NCBI RefSeq assembly: GCF_014337925.2
Contig: NZ_CP143423.1
Location: forward strand, 26,001-90,000
Reading direction: 5' to 3'
Source of the DNA: Roseobacter fucihabitans
Lineage (GTDB): Bacteria; Pseudomonadota; Alphaproteobacteria; Rhodobacterales; Rhodobacteraceae
Length of the DNA: 64,000 nt
Shown: positions 1 through 8,871 of the stretch, piece by piece
Numbering within the stretch: position 1 is the first letter of the stretch
Layout of the letters: every line of letters begins with the position of its first letter
Made by a program: the position numbers and the translations under genes
The notes under the pieces: generated by a model
Database searches by the model: none
Seen by the model: the letters and a program-made list of their open reading frames with translations, nothing else
Told to the model about the DNA's origin: nothing

Positions 1-275
1 TTGAGACCGATACCGCGATCTGACAGTGTGGTAACGGTCTTGACCAAGTGGTGAAGGCTGCGGCCAAGGCGGTCCAGTCTCCAGATAACCAGCACGTCGC
101 CGTTCCGAAGAGCCTTGAGGCAGGTTTCGAGTCCGGGCCGGTCATCTTTCTTTCCCGACGCCTGATCCGAATAGATCTGGTCATCCGGCGCGTCGGCGGC
201 GAGCAGGGCATCGTGTTGCAGGTCGAGCGTCTGGCTGCCGTCTGCTTTGGAGACGCGGGCATAGCCGATCAGCAT
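1..275 (-). CDS. tnpR: Tn3-family resolvase TnpR, 3' end outside the window
   Basis: The reverse strand encodes the N-terminal 91 residues of a serine recombinase beginning [13 protein letters not shown], with the catalytic serine in ARVS and the later [10 protein letters not shown] block of the resolvase catalytic domain. The C-terminal helix-turn-helix lies off the left edge. Tn3-family resolvases recombine res sites to resolve cointegrates. Just upstream (281-294) is CAAACG-AA-CGTTTG, a possible res half-site. The reading frame is undamaged, unlike the neighbouring tnpA. Family assignment is secure; whether the whole gene is intact cannot be seen here. Confidence 0.88.
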   Translation of the reverse strand, partial: MLIGYARVSKADGSQTLDLQHDALLAADAPDDQIYSDQASGKKDDRPGLETCLKALRNGDVLVIWRLDRLGRSLHHLVKTVTTLSDRGIGL

Positions 276-408
276 GTTTCACAAACGAACGTTTGAGATA
301 CTTGATCCGGTTGGTGGCATTCGGGCACTGAGCATGCTCCTTAACCCATATCACAATCAAAAATGGACAATCCCCTATTAGAAAGCAAAAGAAACATGGC
401 GACACTAC

Positions 409-2382
409 CGCCATGGGTAAGGCAGATTGTGCCTTTATCACCATGGCCAATGCCCGGTTGATCGCATCACTTCCAATATGCCAGCGTGACAGGCGCGAGA
501 GCTGGTAATAATCATGTGTGTTTGTAGCTTCAGCCATTTTGCTGAGTCCCAGATTAAGACCTTCTGCGAGCAGGACATTCAATAGCCCAATTCTGCCCTT
601 GCAGGGTGCGCCCGTGCGCAGATGGGTGAACGCATCGGTAAAACCCGTGGCCTCGTCCACTTCCAGCAGCATGTCTGTAATCCGTACATCCGGCAGACGT
701 CGGTAGAGATCAAGGACAAGCTCATCTGTTTCAGCAGAAACGGCGGCGGTCAGGCGGTCAATTTTCAGGATGCCATTCTCAATGGAACCACCCGGACTGG
801 CACCGGCTTTGGCGGCGGCTAGGCGTTTCAGGCCCTGCGCCATACGCGCTTTGCAGTCATTCAGCCATTACTCAGGATCGAACAGAACCGTTAAACAGGG
901 CGTGGCCTTCCCTGTTTCAATCGGCACCAAAGCCTGCTTCAGATCGCCGTAGCGCCGGGAGTGTGATAGCCAGATATCGCCGGACCGGAAGGCATCACGC
1001 AGGTGGGACATTACTGCAACCTCCCATAGCCGGTGGCCATCAGATTCTTGTACATTGAGATGATGATGCCATTTTGAGTTGCGTTGCAAGAAGGTCCTGG
1101 GCTTTTCTGCTACATCTTTGTTTTTCCTGATGATACTGGCGGCGGCCATCAACGGTTCCGCAACTGTTGCCGCCTTGATGTCCAGCGCTCGCAGCATTCG
1201 CAGTGCATAGCGACGGAACCGGTGATAGCCCTGTCCTACATGGGTCAAAGGCTCGGCTGACATGGTATCGCCCAGCTGCGCCGCCGTTGCCACAAGGCCT
1301 TCCAGCTTGTGCCATCCACAGGCGGTTGCAACAGCCGGATCAAGCGGCGCATCATCGTCTTTTGCTTCGAGCAATGCCGCGCCCAGACGTTTAAAAGAGC
1401 GCAGAGTGTCCTGCAGTGATGTCTTTGCGCCATTGATCTGTGCATCGCATTGTTTCTTCGTATCCGGCCAGATCTTGCCAACAATCCGGTCATGGTTTTC
1501 CACAATTGCGTCGGCAATGTCAGCGCGCCACTCCACGGTGCAAACTGCAAGAATGGCCAGCCGTCGATCGCTGGAAATATCCCGTAAACCATCTGTAAAG
1601 TAGCGCTCGCCCTGGCGGCGAAGGCGGGTCACCTAGTGCGGTGGGACGCCGTCCAACACATCAAGGGATAGCTCAATGCCTTGCAAAAACTCCAGCCGAT
1701 CCAGCAATCGGCTGATGTCGGCCGAGTTCTTACCAACCTCAAATTGGCGCAGCCAGATCAACCGGCTTACCCGACCATCTGCGCTTTCAGCCAGCAGAGT
1801 ATCAAGCTGGGGTTCTATTGGGCCACTCAGGCGATCGACGATACGTGTTTCAATCCGTCGTTCAGCGGCGACAAGGGCGTCAGCGCATAGGCGTTCTATG
1901 ACCGATATTCCAGGCAGCATGATCTGCGCGCCTTGACATTGCTTTACCAAGCGCCGGGCCAAATCCTTGTTTGAGCCCGCCACCTCAGCTTCCCTTACAA
2001 GCCAAGCCTTCAGATCGCCTGCGCCCCGCCCGGAAAACATTTTGTACCCGTAGATATCGCGCAGGGCAGCGAGATGCTCATGACGCGTTTCTTCGCGGGC
2101 AGCATACCCCATTAGATCATCGGGTTTCAGGCCCAGCTGTGCGGCAAGTAACCGTGATATCTCCTGAGGGATTACTTCACCTGGCACAAGCAAGCGCCCG
2201 GGGAAACGCAACGCGCAAAGCTGCAAAGCTGCAAAGTAAAACCGAAACGGTAGTGTGAACGGCGTCTCGTGTGAATGTATTCAAGGTCATCATCCGCCAA
2301 TGTGTAGTGGCGCAGCAATGAGGGTTCGTCCGTAGGCAGGTCAAAAATAGCAGAGCGCTGGCGCTTCGTTAGAATGGTGCGA
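409..2382 (-). pseudogene. tnpA: Tn3-family transposase TnpA, decayed and truncated
   Basis: Three consecutive reverse-strand pieces read as one Tn3-family transposase. The N-terminal part has LTKRQRSAIFDLPTDEP, the middle has WRADIADAIVENHDRIVGK, and the last has EVDEATGFTDAFTHLRTG. The pieces are separated by a frameshift at an 8-bp tandem duplication (GCAAAGCT units, 2215-2236), an in-frame TAG at 1633-1635 and an in-frame TAA at 868-870. Similarity stops near 409, so roughly the C-terminal third, with most of the catalytic DDE region, is missing. The start codon is also lost because the IS6-family element abuts at 2383. A functional product is not possible. It is read toward tnpR; in Tn21-like elements tnpR normally lies upstream of tnpA, so this junction is probably a rearrangement. 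Confidence 0.9.
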
Positions 2383-3211
2383 GGTTGTGTCGCAAACTTT
2401 GTCGTGAGGCGAGATGGGGCCTCGCTAGGATACAATTATCCAGCGAGCTCGGCAAACTGTTCGAAGCCGGACAACCCTGGTCGGTCGAATTGTCCTTTGC
2501 GGATCATGTGGGCGACTTCGATGCCCGCCAGAGTGGACGCGGCTGAATTGAACGATTTGAAGGTCTGCATAGGGCGGGTGATCTTTTTTATGAAACGGTG
2601 GTCCTGTTCGATAATATTATTGAGATATTTCACCTGCAGAATCTCGATCAGCCAACACCAGTTATGCATCACCAGCAGGCAATTCATGTTGAACAGACCG
2701 ACCGCGTTTGATCCGCTCTTGTCGATAAAAACCTTGTCCGGCCAGCCGTTACTGGCGATCACCTTGGCGAAGAATGCGGTTGCTGCCGCCTCATCACGTC
2801 GCTCGGACAGCATGAAATCAAGGGTATTGCCGTATTTGTCTATCGCTCGATAGAGATATGTCCACTGGCCTTTGACCTTGATATAGGTTTCGTCCATCCG
2901 CCAAGATCGACCGGTCGACGCCTTCTGACAACGCGCCTCACCGGCAACGGCGACAGAATATTTCTCGACCCATCGATTAAGCGTTGCATGATCAACATCG
3001 ACGCCGCACTCGTTCATGATTTCTTCGAGATCCCGATACGATACCGCAAACCGAACGTAGAAATAGACCGCGTATAGGATCACCGATTTCGGAAAATGCG
3101 CGCCTTTGAAACTGATCAATCGTTTAAACCTTGAATGAGATGTCGAAAGGCTGCCCGATGAACGTCACTGCCGAGAAGTGCAACAGGGCTCCAAAAGTTT
3201 GCGACACTACC
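2383..3211. mobile_element. IS6-family insertion sequence, about 829 bp
   Basis: The element is bounded by 18-bp terminal inverted repeats with one mismatch: GGTTGTGTCGCAAACTTT at 2383-2400 and the complement of GGTAGTGTCGCAAACTTT at 3194-3211. It carries one transposase gene. The 8 bases outside each end (2375-2382 and 3212-3219) differ, so no 8-bp target duplication remains. That fits IS6-family replicative transposition followed by recombination or deletion. The left end sits in the first codons of the decayed tnpA and the right end lies 131 bp before the sugar dehydrogenase gene. Confidence 0.88.
2436..3119 (-). CDS. IS6-family DDE transposase
   Basis: A 227-residue transposase close to the usual 230-240 residues of the family. 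It opens with MISFKGAHFPKSVILYAVYF. The first acidic residue is in WRMDETYIKVKG, the second in VFIDKSGSN, and the glutamate is in NNIIEQDHRFIKK. The C-terminal signature STLAGIEVAHMIRKGQ is also typical. It catalyses replicative movement of its own IS. The frame is open throughout and the terminal repeats are well preserved, so the element may still be active. Nothing else is encoded within it. Confidence 0.93.
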   Translation of the reverse strand: MISFKGAHFPKSVILYAVYFYVRFAVSYRDLEEIMNECGVDVDHATLNRWVEKYSVAVAGEARCQKASTGRSWRMDETYIKVKGQWTYLYRAIDKYGNTLDFMLSERRDEAAATAFFAKVIASNGWPDKVFIDKSGSNAVGLFNMNCLLVMHNWCWLIEILQVKYLNNIIEQDHRFIKKITRPMQTFKSFNSAASTLAGIEVAHMIRKGQFDRPGLSGFEQFAELAG

Positions 3212-3342
3212 CGGGCAGTGCCCATGGCGTGTTTTGCTGTTTACTTTACGAGCCAAGCAAACTTTCTCTTGACGCTCAAGTTGTATTCGTTCGAGCATTG
3301 GACCTCATAACGTCAAAAAGTGAAGACGAATTGGAGGATACT

Positions 3343-4656
3343 ATGAAAAAGCAGCTTTTATCAGCTGTCGTGGCACTCAGCGTGATGACGACAGCATCCG
3401 CTGCATGGTCAGACGGACACCAAGGAGCGATGGACGTACCCAAAATCACTTCATCGGTTGTCTTGGAGGGGCGGGAAGCTCCTTGGGACATGGCTTTCTT
3501 GCCGGACGGTACAATGTTCTTCACTGAAAAATGCGGCGGTCTTTCTGTAAGAACGAAAGATGGCACCGTAAATGCTCTGTACGGAATGAAGGATTCCGAG
3601 GGCTTTTCAGATGCCGGTAGTGATCTGTTCTGCGAAGGGCAAGCCGGTATGCTTGGCGTGGTAGCAGATAGGCATTTCGCGAAAAATCGTACCCTGTATG
3701 TCTATTCGAGTTCATCCAAATATCACGGCGATGGCTGCAAGACCAATTTCGAGAGGTGTGACGGCAACATCGTAATGAGGTTCAAGGTCAGCGAAGACCT
3801 GAAAAGCGTGTCTGACAGGACCGATATTGTTACAGATATTCAATATAAGTCGTTTGACTCCGATCAGCCCTTTGGCGGACCGGGGGCCCATAACGGCGGT
3901 AGAATCCGCATTGGACCCGGCGGCTATCTCTGGGTCGCTGGTGGTGATCGTCACAGAGGGATTTGTCCGCAGGACGGAACACTCCTTTGTGGCAAAGTTC
4001 TTAGGATCGATGCGGATGGAAATGCTCACCCGGACAACAATCCCCCCGAAGGTTTTGACAAGCGCATCTACACTTACGGGCACAGAAACGTTCAAGGGAT
4101 AGATTTCCGCCCAAGCGACGGAAAGGCTTTCACGGCAGAGCATGGCCCGTGGCATAACGACGAAATCACAGCACTTGTAAACGGTGGTAACGCCGGATGG
4201 GATCCCGCTCAGAACACAGGTGGCAGAGGTGAGTGCCCGGATCAGTACTGTGGTTATGAGCCGAACCAGCTGGACGCTGTTGACCCAGCGATACGTGCTG
4301 CGTACACGCCAATGAGTGACACGCGTTTTGATGACTTGATGCCAGCCACTTGGAACAACAATGGGTACTCTCAAGGCACTGGTTCCGCCGCCTTTCTCAG
4401 AGGCGAGAATTGGGGCATCTACGAGGGCCGCTTGGCAGTCGGCATTATGGGTATCGCTTTTGGGGATACGCCAGCAGGCTCAAGAATTGACCTGATCAGC
4501 ATTACGCCTGACGGCTTGGGTATTAATGGAATCACTCGGATGCCTCTCGGGTTTTCGGCGAGATTCCGTGGTCTCGTGATGGGGCCGGACAATGCGTTAT
4601 ACGTCGCCACTGACGAGGGCGAAATCTACAAAGTAACAGCAGAAAGCATGAAGTAG
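3343..4656 (+). CDS. PQQ-dependent glucose/sorbosone-type sugar dehydrogenase, exported
   Basis: 437 residues of the glucose/sorbosone dehydrogenase family (six-bladed beta-propeller, soluble PQQ enzymes that oxidise aldoses in the periplasm). The start at 3343 is chosen because GGAGG lies at 3333-3337 and because a signal peptide follows at once (MKKQLLSAVVALSVMTTASA, cut near residue 20-24). Family motifs are APWDMAFLPDG, GGPGAHNGGRIRIGPGG with the likely catalytic histidine, YTYGHRNVQGIDF and AEHGPWHNDEI. Many cysteines (CGG, FCEG, GCKTNFERC, CPDQYC) suggest disulfides. It stands alone between an IS element and an unrelated small gene, so it is probably island cargo. Substrate cannot be deduced. 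Confidence 0.85.
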   Translation: MKKQLLSAVVALSVMTTASAAWSDGHQGAMDVPKITSSVVLEGREAPWDMAFLPDGTMFFTEKCGGLSVRTKDGTVNALYGMKDSEGFSDAGSDLFCEGQAGMLGVVADRHFAKNRTLYVYSSSSKYHGDGCKTNFERCDGNIVMRFKVSEDLKSVSDRTDIVTDIQYKSFDSDQPFGGPGAHNGGRIRIGPGGYLWVAGGDRHRGICPQDGTLLCGKVLRIDADGNAHPDNNPPEGFDKRIYTYGHRNVQGIDFRPSDGKAFTAEHGPWHNDEITALVNGGNAGWDPAQNTGGRGECPDQYCGYEPNQLDAVDPAIRAAYTPMSDTRFDDLMPATWNNNGYSQGTGSAAFLRGENWGIYEGRLAVGIMGIAFGDTPAGSRIDLISITPDGLGINGITRMPLGFSARFRGLVMGPDNALYVATDEGEIYKVTAESMK

Positions 4657-4672
4657 TTTTTCAAAAGAGACT

Positions 4673-4702
4673 CCGCGCTATGGAAGTGGCGCGGGTGTTT
4701 TG
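4673..4702 (+). terminator. Rho-independent terminator after the sugar dehydrogenase
   Basis: Stem CCGCGC (4673-4678) pairs with GCGCGG (4689-4694) around a 10-nt loop and is followed by GTGTTTTGTT. It lies 17 bp after the dehydrogenase stop codon. Confidence 0.6.
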
Positions 4703-4745
4703 TTGAATGTTTTGGACGAAATGACGCCGTTAGAATACGCCCAAA

Positions 4746-5135
4746 TCAATTGCCCGCGAACAGGGTGTCGGGCAACTCGTAGCGCTGACCGTCAACATGA
4801 ATCACGTGGATACCGTACTTGAGGCTCCAATCGGCATTGGTGCCGACACCGGACATTGTTACGCTTGCCTTCAGGAATTTACTACCTTCGAATAAGAGTC
4901 CCCGCTCGAAGCCATTCGCGAAAACCACCGTCACCGTGGTTTTCCCTTTCTCATCCCGTTTGATGCGGTAGCTGCATTGACCAAGCGACTCGCCACGTTC
5001 CTGGGCGCACGCAATTGATTTCGGCGTGTTGTTGTCAGCCGAAGACATCGGTGATTTATCTTGTTGTTCGGCGGACGCCTCCACCGTGCCAAGCAAAACG
5101 ACAGCACATATACAACTCAGGATTGGCGTCTTCAT
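4746..5135 (-). CDS. Small exported protein of unknown function
   Basis: 129 residues with a clear signal peptide (MKTPILSCICAVVLLGTVEASA) and a mature part of about 107 residues. The mature part has two cysteines (IACAQERGESLGQCSYRI) and an alternating beta-like pattern (KGKTTVTVVFANGFERGLLFEG, then IHVIHVDGQRYELPD). I do not recognise a named family, although the layout resembles small periplasmic beta-sandwich proteins encoded in alphaproteobacterial islands. It is convergent with the sugar dehydrogenase and ends about 90 bp from it. Its start has no strong ribosome binding site (upstream GTTACGGGGACAAG), so expression level is uncertain. Confidence 0.55.
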   Translation of the reverse strand: MKTPILSCICAVVLLGTVEASAEQQDKSPMSSADNNTPKSIACAQERGESLGQCSYRIKRDEKGKTTVTVVFANGFERGLLFEGSKFLKASVTMSGVGTNADWSLKYGIHVIHVDGQRYELPDTLFAGN

Positions 5136-5418
5136 TTCAACTTGTCCCCGTAACTCACTTTTGAAGTTCAGGTTTCGTGCAATGCGTCACCGTCCCGGTC
5201 AATCATAGCAACTCGCCAAACTACTCTTCCCTGATCCTTGGTTCGTCGGGGAGCAGGATGCGCTGTTTGATACTCTTTGCACAAGGAACATTCAAATTTG
5301 ATCAGTAAGCGGTGCGGCGAAACCAGCTTCCTGAAGGCACCCCAAGGGGCAATCTTTCCACCCACAAAAGCCCCCGCGCAGCGCAGGCGTTAAGAAAGCG
5401 CGGCTGCTGGTTCCTGTT
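5136..5418. other. Spacer in the decayed island, no supported gene
   Basis: The stretch between the small exported protein and the IS630 remnant contains only short frames. A reverse frame at 5168-5365 holds a CSLCKEYQ piece but has no ribosome site and no recognisable family. It is read as debris of the island. Confidence 0.4.
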
Positions 5419-5647
5419 CTTGCCCGCCCTACTCCCGCGACCTCAACCCCACCTCTCGCGACATTGCTGCGCAATACCCTGCCGGGCAATGATCGAGATG
5501 GCTTTCTCAAAGCTCAAAGCCCATCTGAGACGGATCGGACCAAAAACGTTTGATACAAACTTCCAGGCCCTCGGCGACATTTGTGATCTGTTTGATCCAA
5601 GCGAATGCTGGAACCTCCTCAAAGCTGCCGGATATGCCTCAGATTAA
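5419..5647 (+). pseudogene. IS630-family transposase, C-terminal remnant
   Basis: The forward strand at 5489-5647 reads IEMAFSKLKAHLRRIGPKTF and ends in CDLFDPSECWNLLKAAGYAS, the C-terminal signature of IS630-family transposases (normally preceded by YSPDLNP). That preceding motif is present in a degraded form at about 5428-5450 (YSRDLNP in a shifted frame). It is separated from IEMAF by an insertion of about 41 bp at 5451-5491. Everything upstream of the last catalytic segment is missing. It is a dead fragment. Confidence 0.8.
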
Positions 5648-5663
5648 ATGCAAAATGCTTTAA

Positions 5664-6013
5664 TCGCGCTCACAGTGCGAGAACATTGATCAGCTTGCGC
5701 ACCTGTCGCCGCCAGTCATTGCGACACTGGCAAACAGTCCCTCAAACCGCAAACCCGACAGTCTGGTGTTTCAGTACGCCTCTGCTGAAAGTGTGGGACA
5801 GGTCTGAACAATGTTATTGAGCGTGCAGGTATCGAAAAGCTGTCACCCCACTGTTGTCGCCACGGCTTTGCTACCTCAATGTTGCAAGCTGGGATAGACC
5901 CCAAGACTGTTGCGTTGCGGGGTGGCTGGAAAGATGTTGGAACAGTCATGAAGTTCTATGCCCATGCGATGGATGATCCGACCGTCACAGATGCGCTTTT
6001 TGGCACAAAATAG
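5664..6013 (+). pseudogene. Phage/island tyrosine integrase, C-terminal remnant
   Basis: The last 68 codons (about 5810-6013) read as the catalytic end of a tyrosine recombinase: LSPHCCRHGFATSMLQAG corresponds to the HxxR box, LRGGWKDVGT contains the H/W position, and MKFYAHA holds the nucleophilic tyrosine. The preceding segment (5664-5803, ending SLVFQYASAESVGQ) belongs to the same protein but is one frame away, so a frameshift lies near 5800-5805. The N-terminal core-binding domain is gone. Integrase remnants commonly mark the end of an integrated island; this one ends 200 bp before serB. Confidence 0.82.
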
Positions 6014-6212
6014 ACACAAGACAAAAGCAAGGTGTAACCAAGTATCTGTAAATAAAAGGAAATATAACAATGACTTGGACCCTTTGTTAGGGAACGGTAT
6101 CCCGCCGCCAAACCTATGGCACTTGCGGCTCTGGTACAACGGGAAAAACGGGGCTAGAACGCCGCAAATTCGCTTTTTTGCGACACACCTGCTCCGATCG
6201 GAAACCTGACTT
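6014..6212. other. Island/core boundary upstream of serB
   Basis: About 200 bp between the integrase remnant and serB. It contains an AT-rich patch (6045-6080) but no tRNA, no obvious attachment-site repeat and no convincing promoter. The serB start has only a weak ribosome site (CGGAAACC). Confidence 0.4.
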
Positions 6213-7091
6213 ATGTATACTGCCACTCTTCTGTGCGCACCGGCGCTACGAAACCTTGAACCGGCTTTCGTAACCGCGCTGCGCAATGCCTGGGGCGGCG
6301 GAGATGTCATCTGGTTGGCGCCGGATGAGGCGGCTGAGTTTTCACTCGCTCAGATTCGGGGCAACCGCTGGGATGTTTGGCGAGAGGCGCAGAAACGGGG
6401 TGTCGATCTGATCGTGCAACCAACTGAAAACCGTGTCAAAAAAATGCTCCTGGCCGACATGGACAGCACGATGATCCAACAGGAATGCATTGATGAACTG
6501 GCGGATGAGGCCGGTGTCGGTGACAGGGTCAAGGACATCACCGCGCGGGCCATGAATGGGGAGCTGGACTTCGAGGAGGCATTGCGCGCACGCGTCGGTC
6601 TCTTGTGCGGTCTGCCGATCCCAACGATCCGGAAGGTTCTTGAAGAGCGCATCACATATATGCCGGGCGGTGCCGTATTATTGGCTACGATGAAGGCGCA
6701 GGGCTGCTATGCGGCGTTGGTCTCCGGTGGGTTTACGGATTTCACGGCGGCTGTTGCGACCAGGCTCGGCTTTGATGAAAACCGCGCGAATACGCTTGTC
6801 TCAGAGGGGGGCGCTTTGACGGGCGAGGTCGGCACACCGATTTTAGGCAGGCAAGCCAAGGTTGACGCTCTGGTCGAGATCACAACCCGTCTGGGATTGA
6901 CGGAAGCGGATGTGCTTGCGGTCGGGGACGGCGCAAATGATTTGGGCATGTTGGCGCGGGCCGGTACGGGGGTTGCCCTTCATGCCAAACCCTCTGTTGC
7001 GGCGCAATGTGACGTTCGCATCAACCATGGCGACCTCACCGCGCTCCTGTTCCTGCAAGGCTATGCCAGCAGCGATTTTATCACTCCCTGA
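6213..7091 (+). CDS. serB: Phosphoserine phosphatase SerB
   Basis: 292 residues; hydrolyses O-phosphoserine to serine, the last step of serine biosynthesis, in the cytoplasm. The HAD catalytic motif I is LLADMDSTMIQQE (aspartates at residues 82 and 84), motif II is VSGGFTDF near 170 and the metal-binding motif GDGANDLGML is at 238-247. The N-terminal 75 residues form the regulatory part found in SerB of this group. Length and motif spacing are normal, so the gene is intact despite lying next to mobile debris. It converges on the asparaginase gene with a 14-bp gap. Confidence 0.96.
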   Translation: MYTATLLCAPALRNLEPAFVTALRNAWGGGDVIWLAPDEAAEFSLAQIRGNRWDVWREAQKRGVDLIVQPTENRVKKMLLADMDSTMIQQECIDELADEAGVGDRVKDITARAMNGELDFEEALRARVGLLCGLPIPTIRKVLEERITYMPGGAVLLATMKAQGCYAALVSGGFTDFTAAVATRLGFDENRANTLVSEGGALTGEVGTPILGRQAKVDALVEITTRLGLTEADVLAVGDGANDLGMLARAGTGVALHAKPSVAAQCDVRINHGDLTALLFLQGYASSDFITP

Positions 7092-7105
7092 ACGGGCGTA
7101 TATGG

Positions 7106-8086
7106 TCATAACAACGCGGATGCGGCCCTGACCCAGCCGGTTTGCACCTTGCGGCGATTGGTAATGGGTGCGTTGAGCCGCTTGCGCGTTGCCGCATGGT
7201 CGGACTCCAAAACGCCCAGCTTCACAAGAATGGCCGCAATGGCGCATTCCGCGGCGCGTGTCGTGCCATCGGCGATCTTCAGCGCGATCCCCAGTTTCTG
7301 CTCCGGCAGGATCGCGGTGAAAAAACCCTCGGCACCGGTTTTGACCGCAACCTTGCCCTCCATCGCGCGCATCAGTTCGCTACAGGCGCGACCCTCTCCG
7401 GCGACCAGATCGGGATGCAGACGCATCGCCTCATGTAGCCGTGTTTCGGCGCTCCCCGTCGGTGCGGCGGCGAAATGTGCCATGGCGCGCGCAACCCCAT
7501 GCAGGCTGGCGGCGTAATTGGGTGCTGAACACCCATCAATGCCATAGCCGGGCGAAGTTTCCCGCGTCGTCGCCTCGAAGGCCTCAAGGCAGGCGCGCTG
7601 CACCGGATGGTCCGGGTCGATGTATTCGGGACCCGCGTCAAGATGGTGGGACAGGGTCAGGAACCCCGCGTGCTTGCCGGAGCAATTATTATGGCACTGG
7701 CCAGGGGCTCCGTGATCGCAGATCAGCTTTTCGCGCGCTGTTCGATCATCCGGCATCTGTGGCCCGCATCGCAACGCCGCATCGCTCAGCCCAAGCGTGC
7801 CGAGCCAGGCCTCGACCCGGCGAGTGTGAATGGCGGCACCATTGTGGGAGGCACAGGCCAGGGCCAGTTGCTCGGTGCTCAGACCGGCGCGATCCGCAGC
7901 CCCGGACGTGATCAGCGGCAAGGCCTGTATCATCTTGGTGGAACTGCGTGACAGAACGATCTTGTCCGGGTCCCCCCAGGCCTGCACGATCTGGCCGCCC
8001 GCATCACAGATCACCGCATGGCCAGAATGGGCGCTCTCCAGAAAATCGCCGCGCCACATTTCGACCATTGGAGTGGCTTGCGTCAT
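7106..8086 (-). CDS. Asparaginase of the L-asparaginase II (Rhizobium AnsA) family
   Basis: 326 residues; predicted to hydrolyse L-asparagine to aspartate and ammonia. It belongs to the family typified by Rhizobium etli asparaginase II rather than the E. coli AnsA/AnsB fold. Visible family blocks are VLSRSSTKMIQALPLITSG with an SxxK pair, ALACASHNGAAIHTRRVEAW, NNCSGKHAGFLTL and GYGIDGCSAPNYAASLHG. The ATG at 8086 is preferred over one 12 bp upstream because GAGGGA lies 6 nt before it. It is a single-gene unit, convergent with serB and divergent from the IalB-like gene. Confidence 0.88.
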   Translation of the reverse strand: MTQATPMVEMWRGDFLESAHSGHAVICDAGGQIVQAWGDPDKIVLSRSSTKMIQALPLITSGAADRAGLSTEQLALACASHNGAAIHTRRVEAWLGTLGLSDAALRCGPQMPDDRTAREKLICDHGAPGQCHNNCSGKHAGFLTLSHHLDAGPEYIDPDHPVQRACLEAFEATTRETSPGYGIDGCSAPNYAASLHGVARAMAHFAAAPTGSAETRLHEAMRLHPDLVAGEGRACSELMRAMEGKVAVKTGAEGFFTAILPEQKLGIALKIADGTTRAAECAIAAILVKLGVLESDHAATRKRLNAPITNRRKVQTGWVRAASALL

Positions 8087-8264
8087 TTTATCCCTCATGA
8101 TTTTGGCAAAAACCTGCTAATCGCTCTTTCGTGCATCGCGGATTTTGCGTTACTGTGCCAGTTGTCGAGAAGTTTACCCGGTCCTGCAAGAGAGCGCACC
8201 GAAAAAGGTGCGCCGGGCGGATCGCGGATATATTGAGGCTATGGGCGGCTGGAGGCTGTTAGAT

Positions 8265-8795
8265 ATGCGGATGAATGGAATTTTTATTGGGCTGGTTGCG
8301 GCTTTGGCCTTGTCAGGTGCTGCTGTGCAAGCGCAGGGACAGAGCAGTAACCTGGTCGCGGAAAAGACCGATTGGAGCGTGTTCGAGGATACCAACCCCA
8401 AGGAATGCTGGGGTGTTGCGGTGCCCGACAAGACGGTCAACACCCGCGATGGGCGTGTCGTGGCCGTCACGCGGGGTGATATTTTGCTGATGGTGCTGTT
8501 CCGTCCGGCCGCCAATGCGAAGGCGCAGGTGACGTTCAACGGCGGCTATCCATTCGCCAGCGGGTCCAAGGTCAACCTCAACATCAGCGGTTCGGATTTT
8601 GCATTGTTCACGGATGGCGAATGGGCCTGGCCCGAGAATGAAGCCGAAGACGCAAAGATCGTGGCGGCGATGAAAAAGGGTGCGAATGCCGTGGTGTCGG
8701 GCGTGTCGACACGCGGTACGAAAACCGAAGATACGTTTTCCCTGCTCGGCTTCACCGCAGCCCTTGAAGAGGCCGAAAAGCGCTGCGCCGGTTAA
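8265..8795 (+). CDS. Exported IalB-like (invasion-associated locus B family) protein
   Basis: 176 residues with a signal peptide (MRMNGIFIGLVAALALSGAAVQAQ) followed by a beta-rich domain containing TDWSVFEDTNPKECWGVA, LLMVLFRPAANAKAQVTF and MKKGANAVVSGVSTRGTK. This pattern matches the IalB family of alphaproteobacterial periplasmic proteins, whose molecular role is not settled. The ATG at 8265 is chosen because GGAGG lies at 8251-8255 and the signal peptide begins there. Two cysteines (KECWG and the near C-terminal KRCAG) could form a disulfide. It lies just before rlmN but is separated by 76 bp. Confidence 0.75.
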   Translation: MRMNGIFIGLVAALALSGAAVQAQGQSSNLVAEKTDWSVFEDTNPKECWGVAVPDKTVNTRDGRVVAVTRGDILLMVLFRPAANAKAQVTFNGGYPFASGSKVNLNISGSDFALFTDGEWAWPENEAEDAKIVAAMKKGANAVVSGVSTRGTKTEDTFSLLGFTAALEEAEKRCAG

Positions 8796-8871
8796 TGATC
8801 CGGGTGTTTTCCTTTTGATCCTGGCGCAAACCTCTATATAGGGGCCAATCTTCGCCACGTTAGGAATCGCC

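Noticed and set aside
2375..3219. 8-bp target duplication of the IS6 element
   Set aside because: TGGTGCGA and CGGGCAGT outside the two ends do not match.
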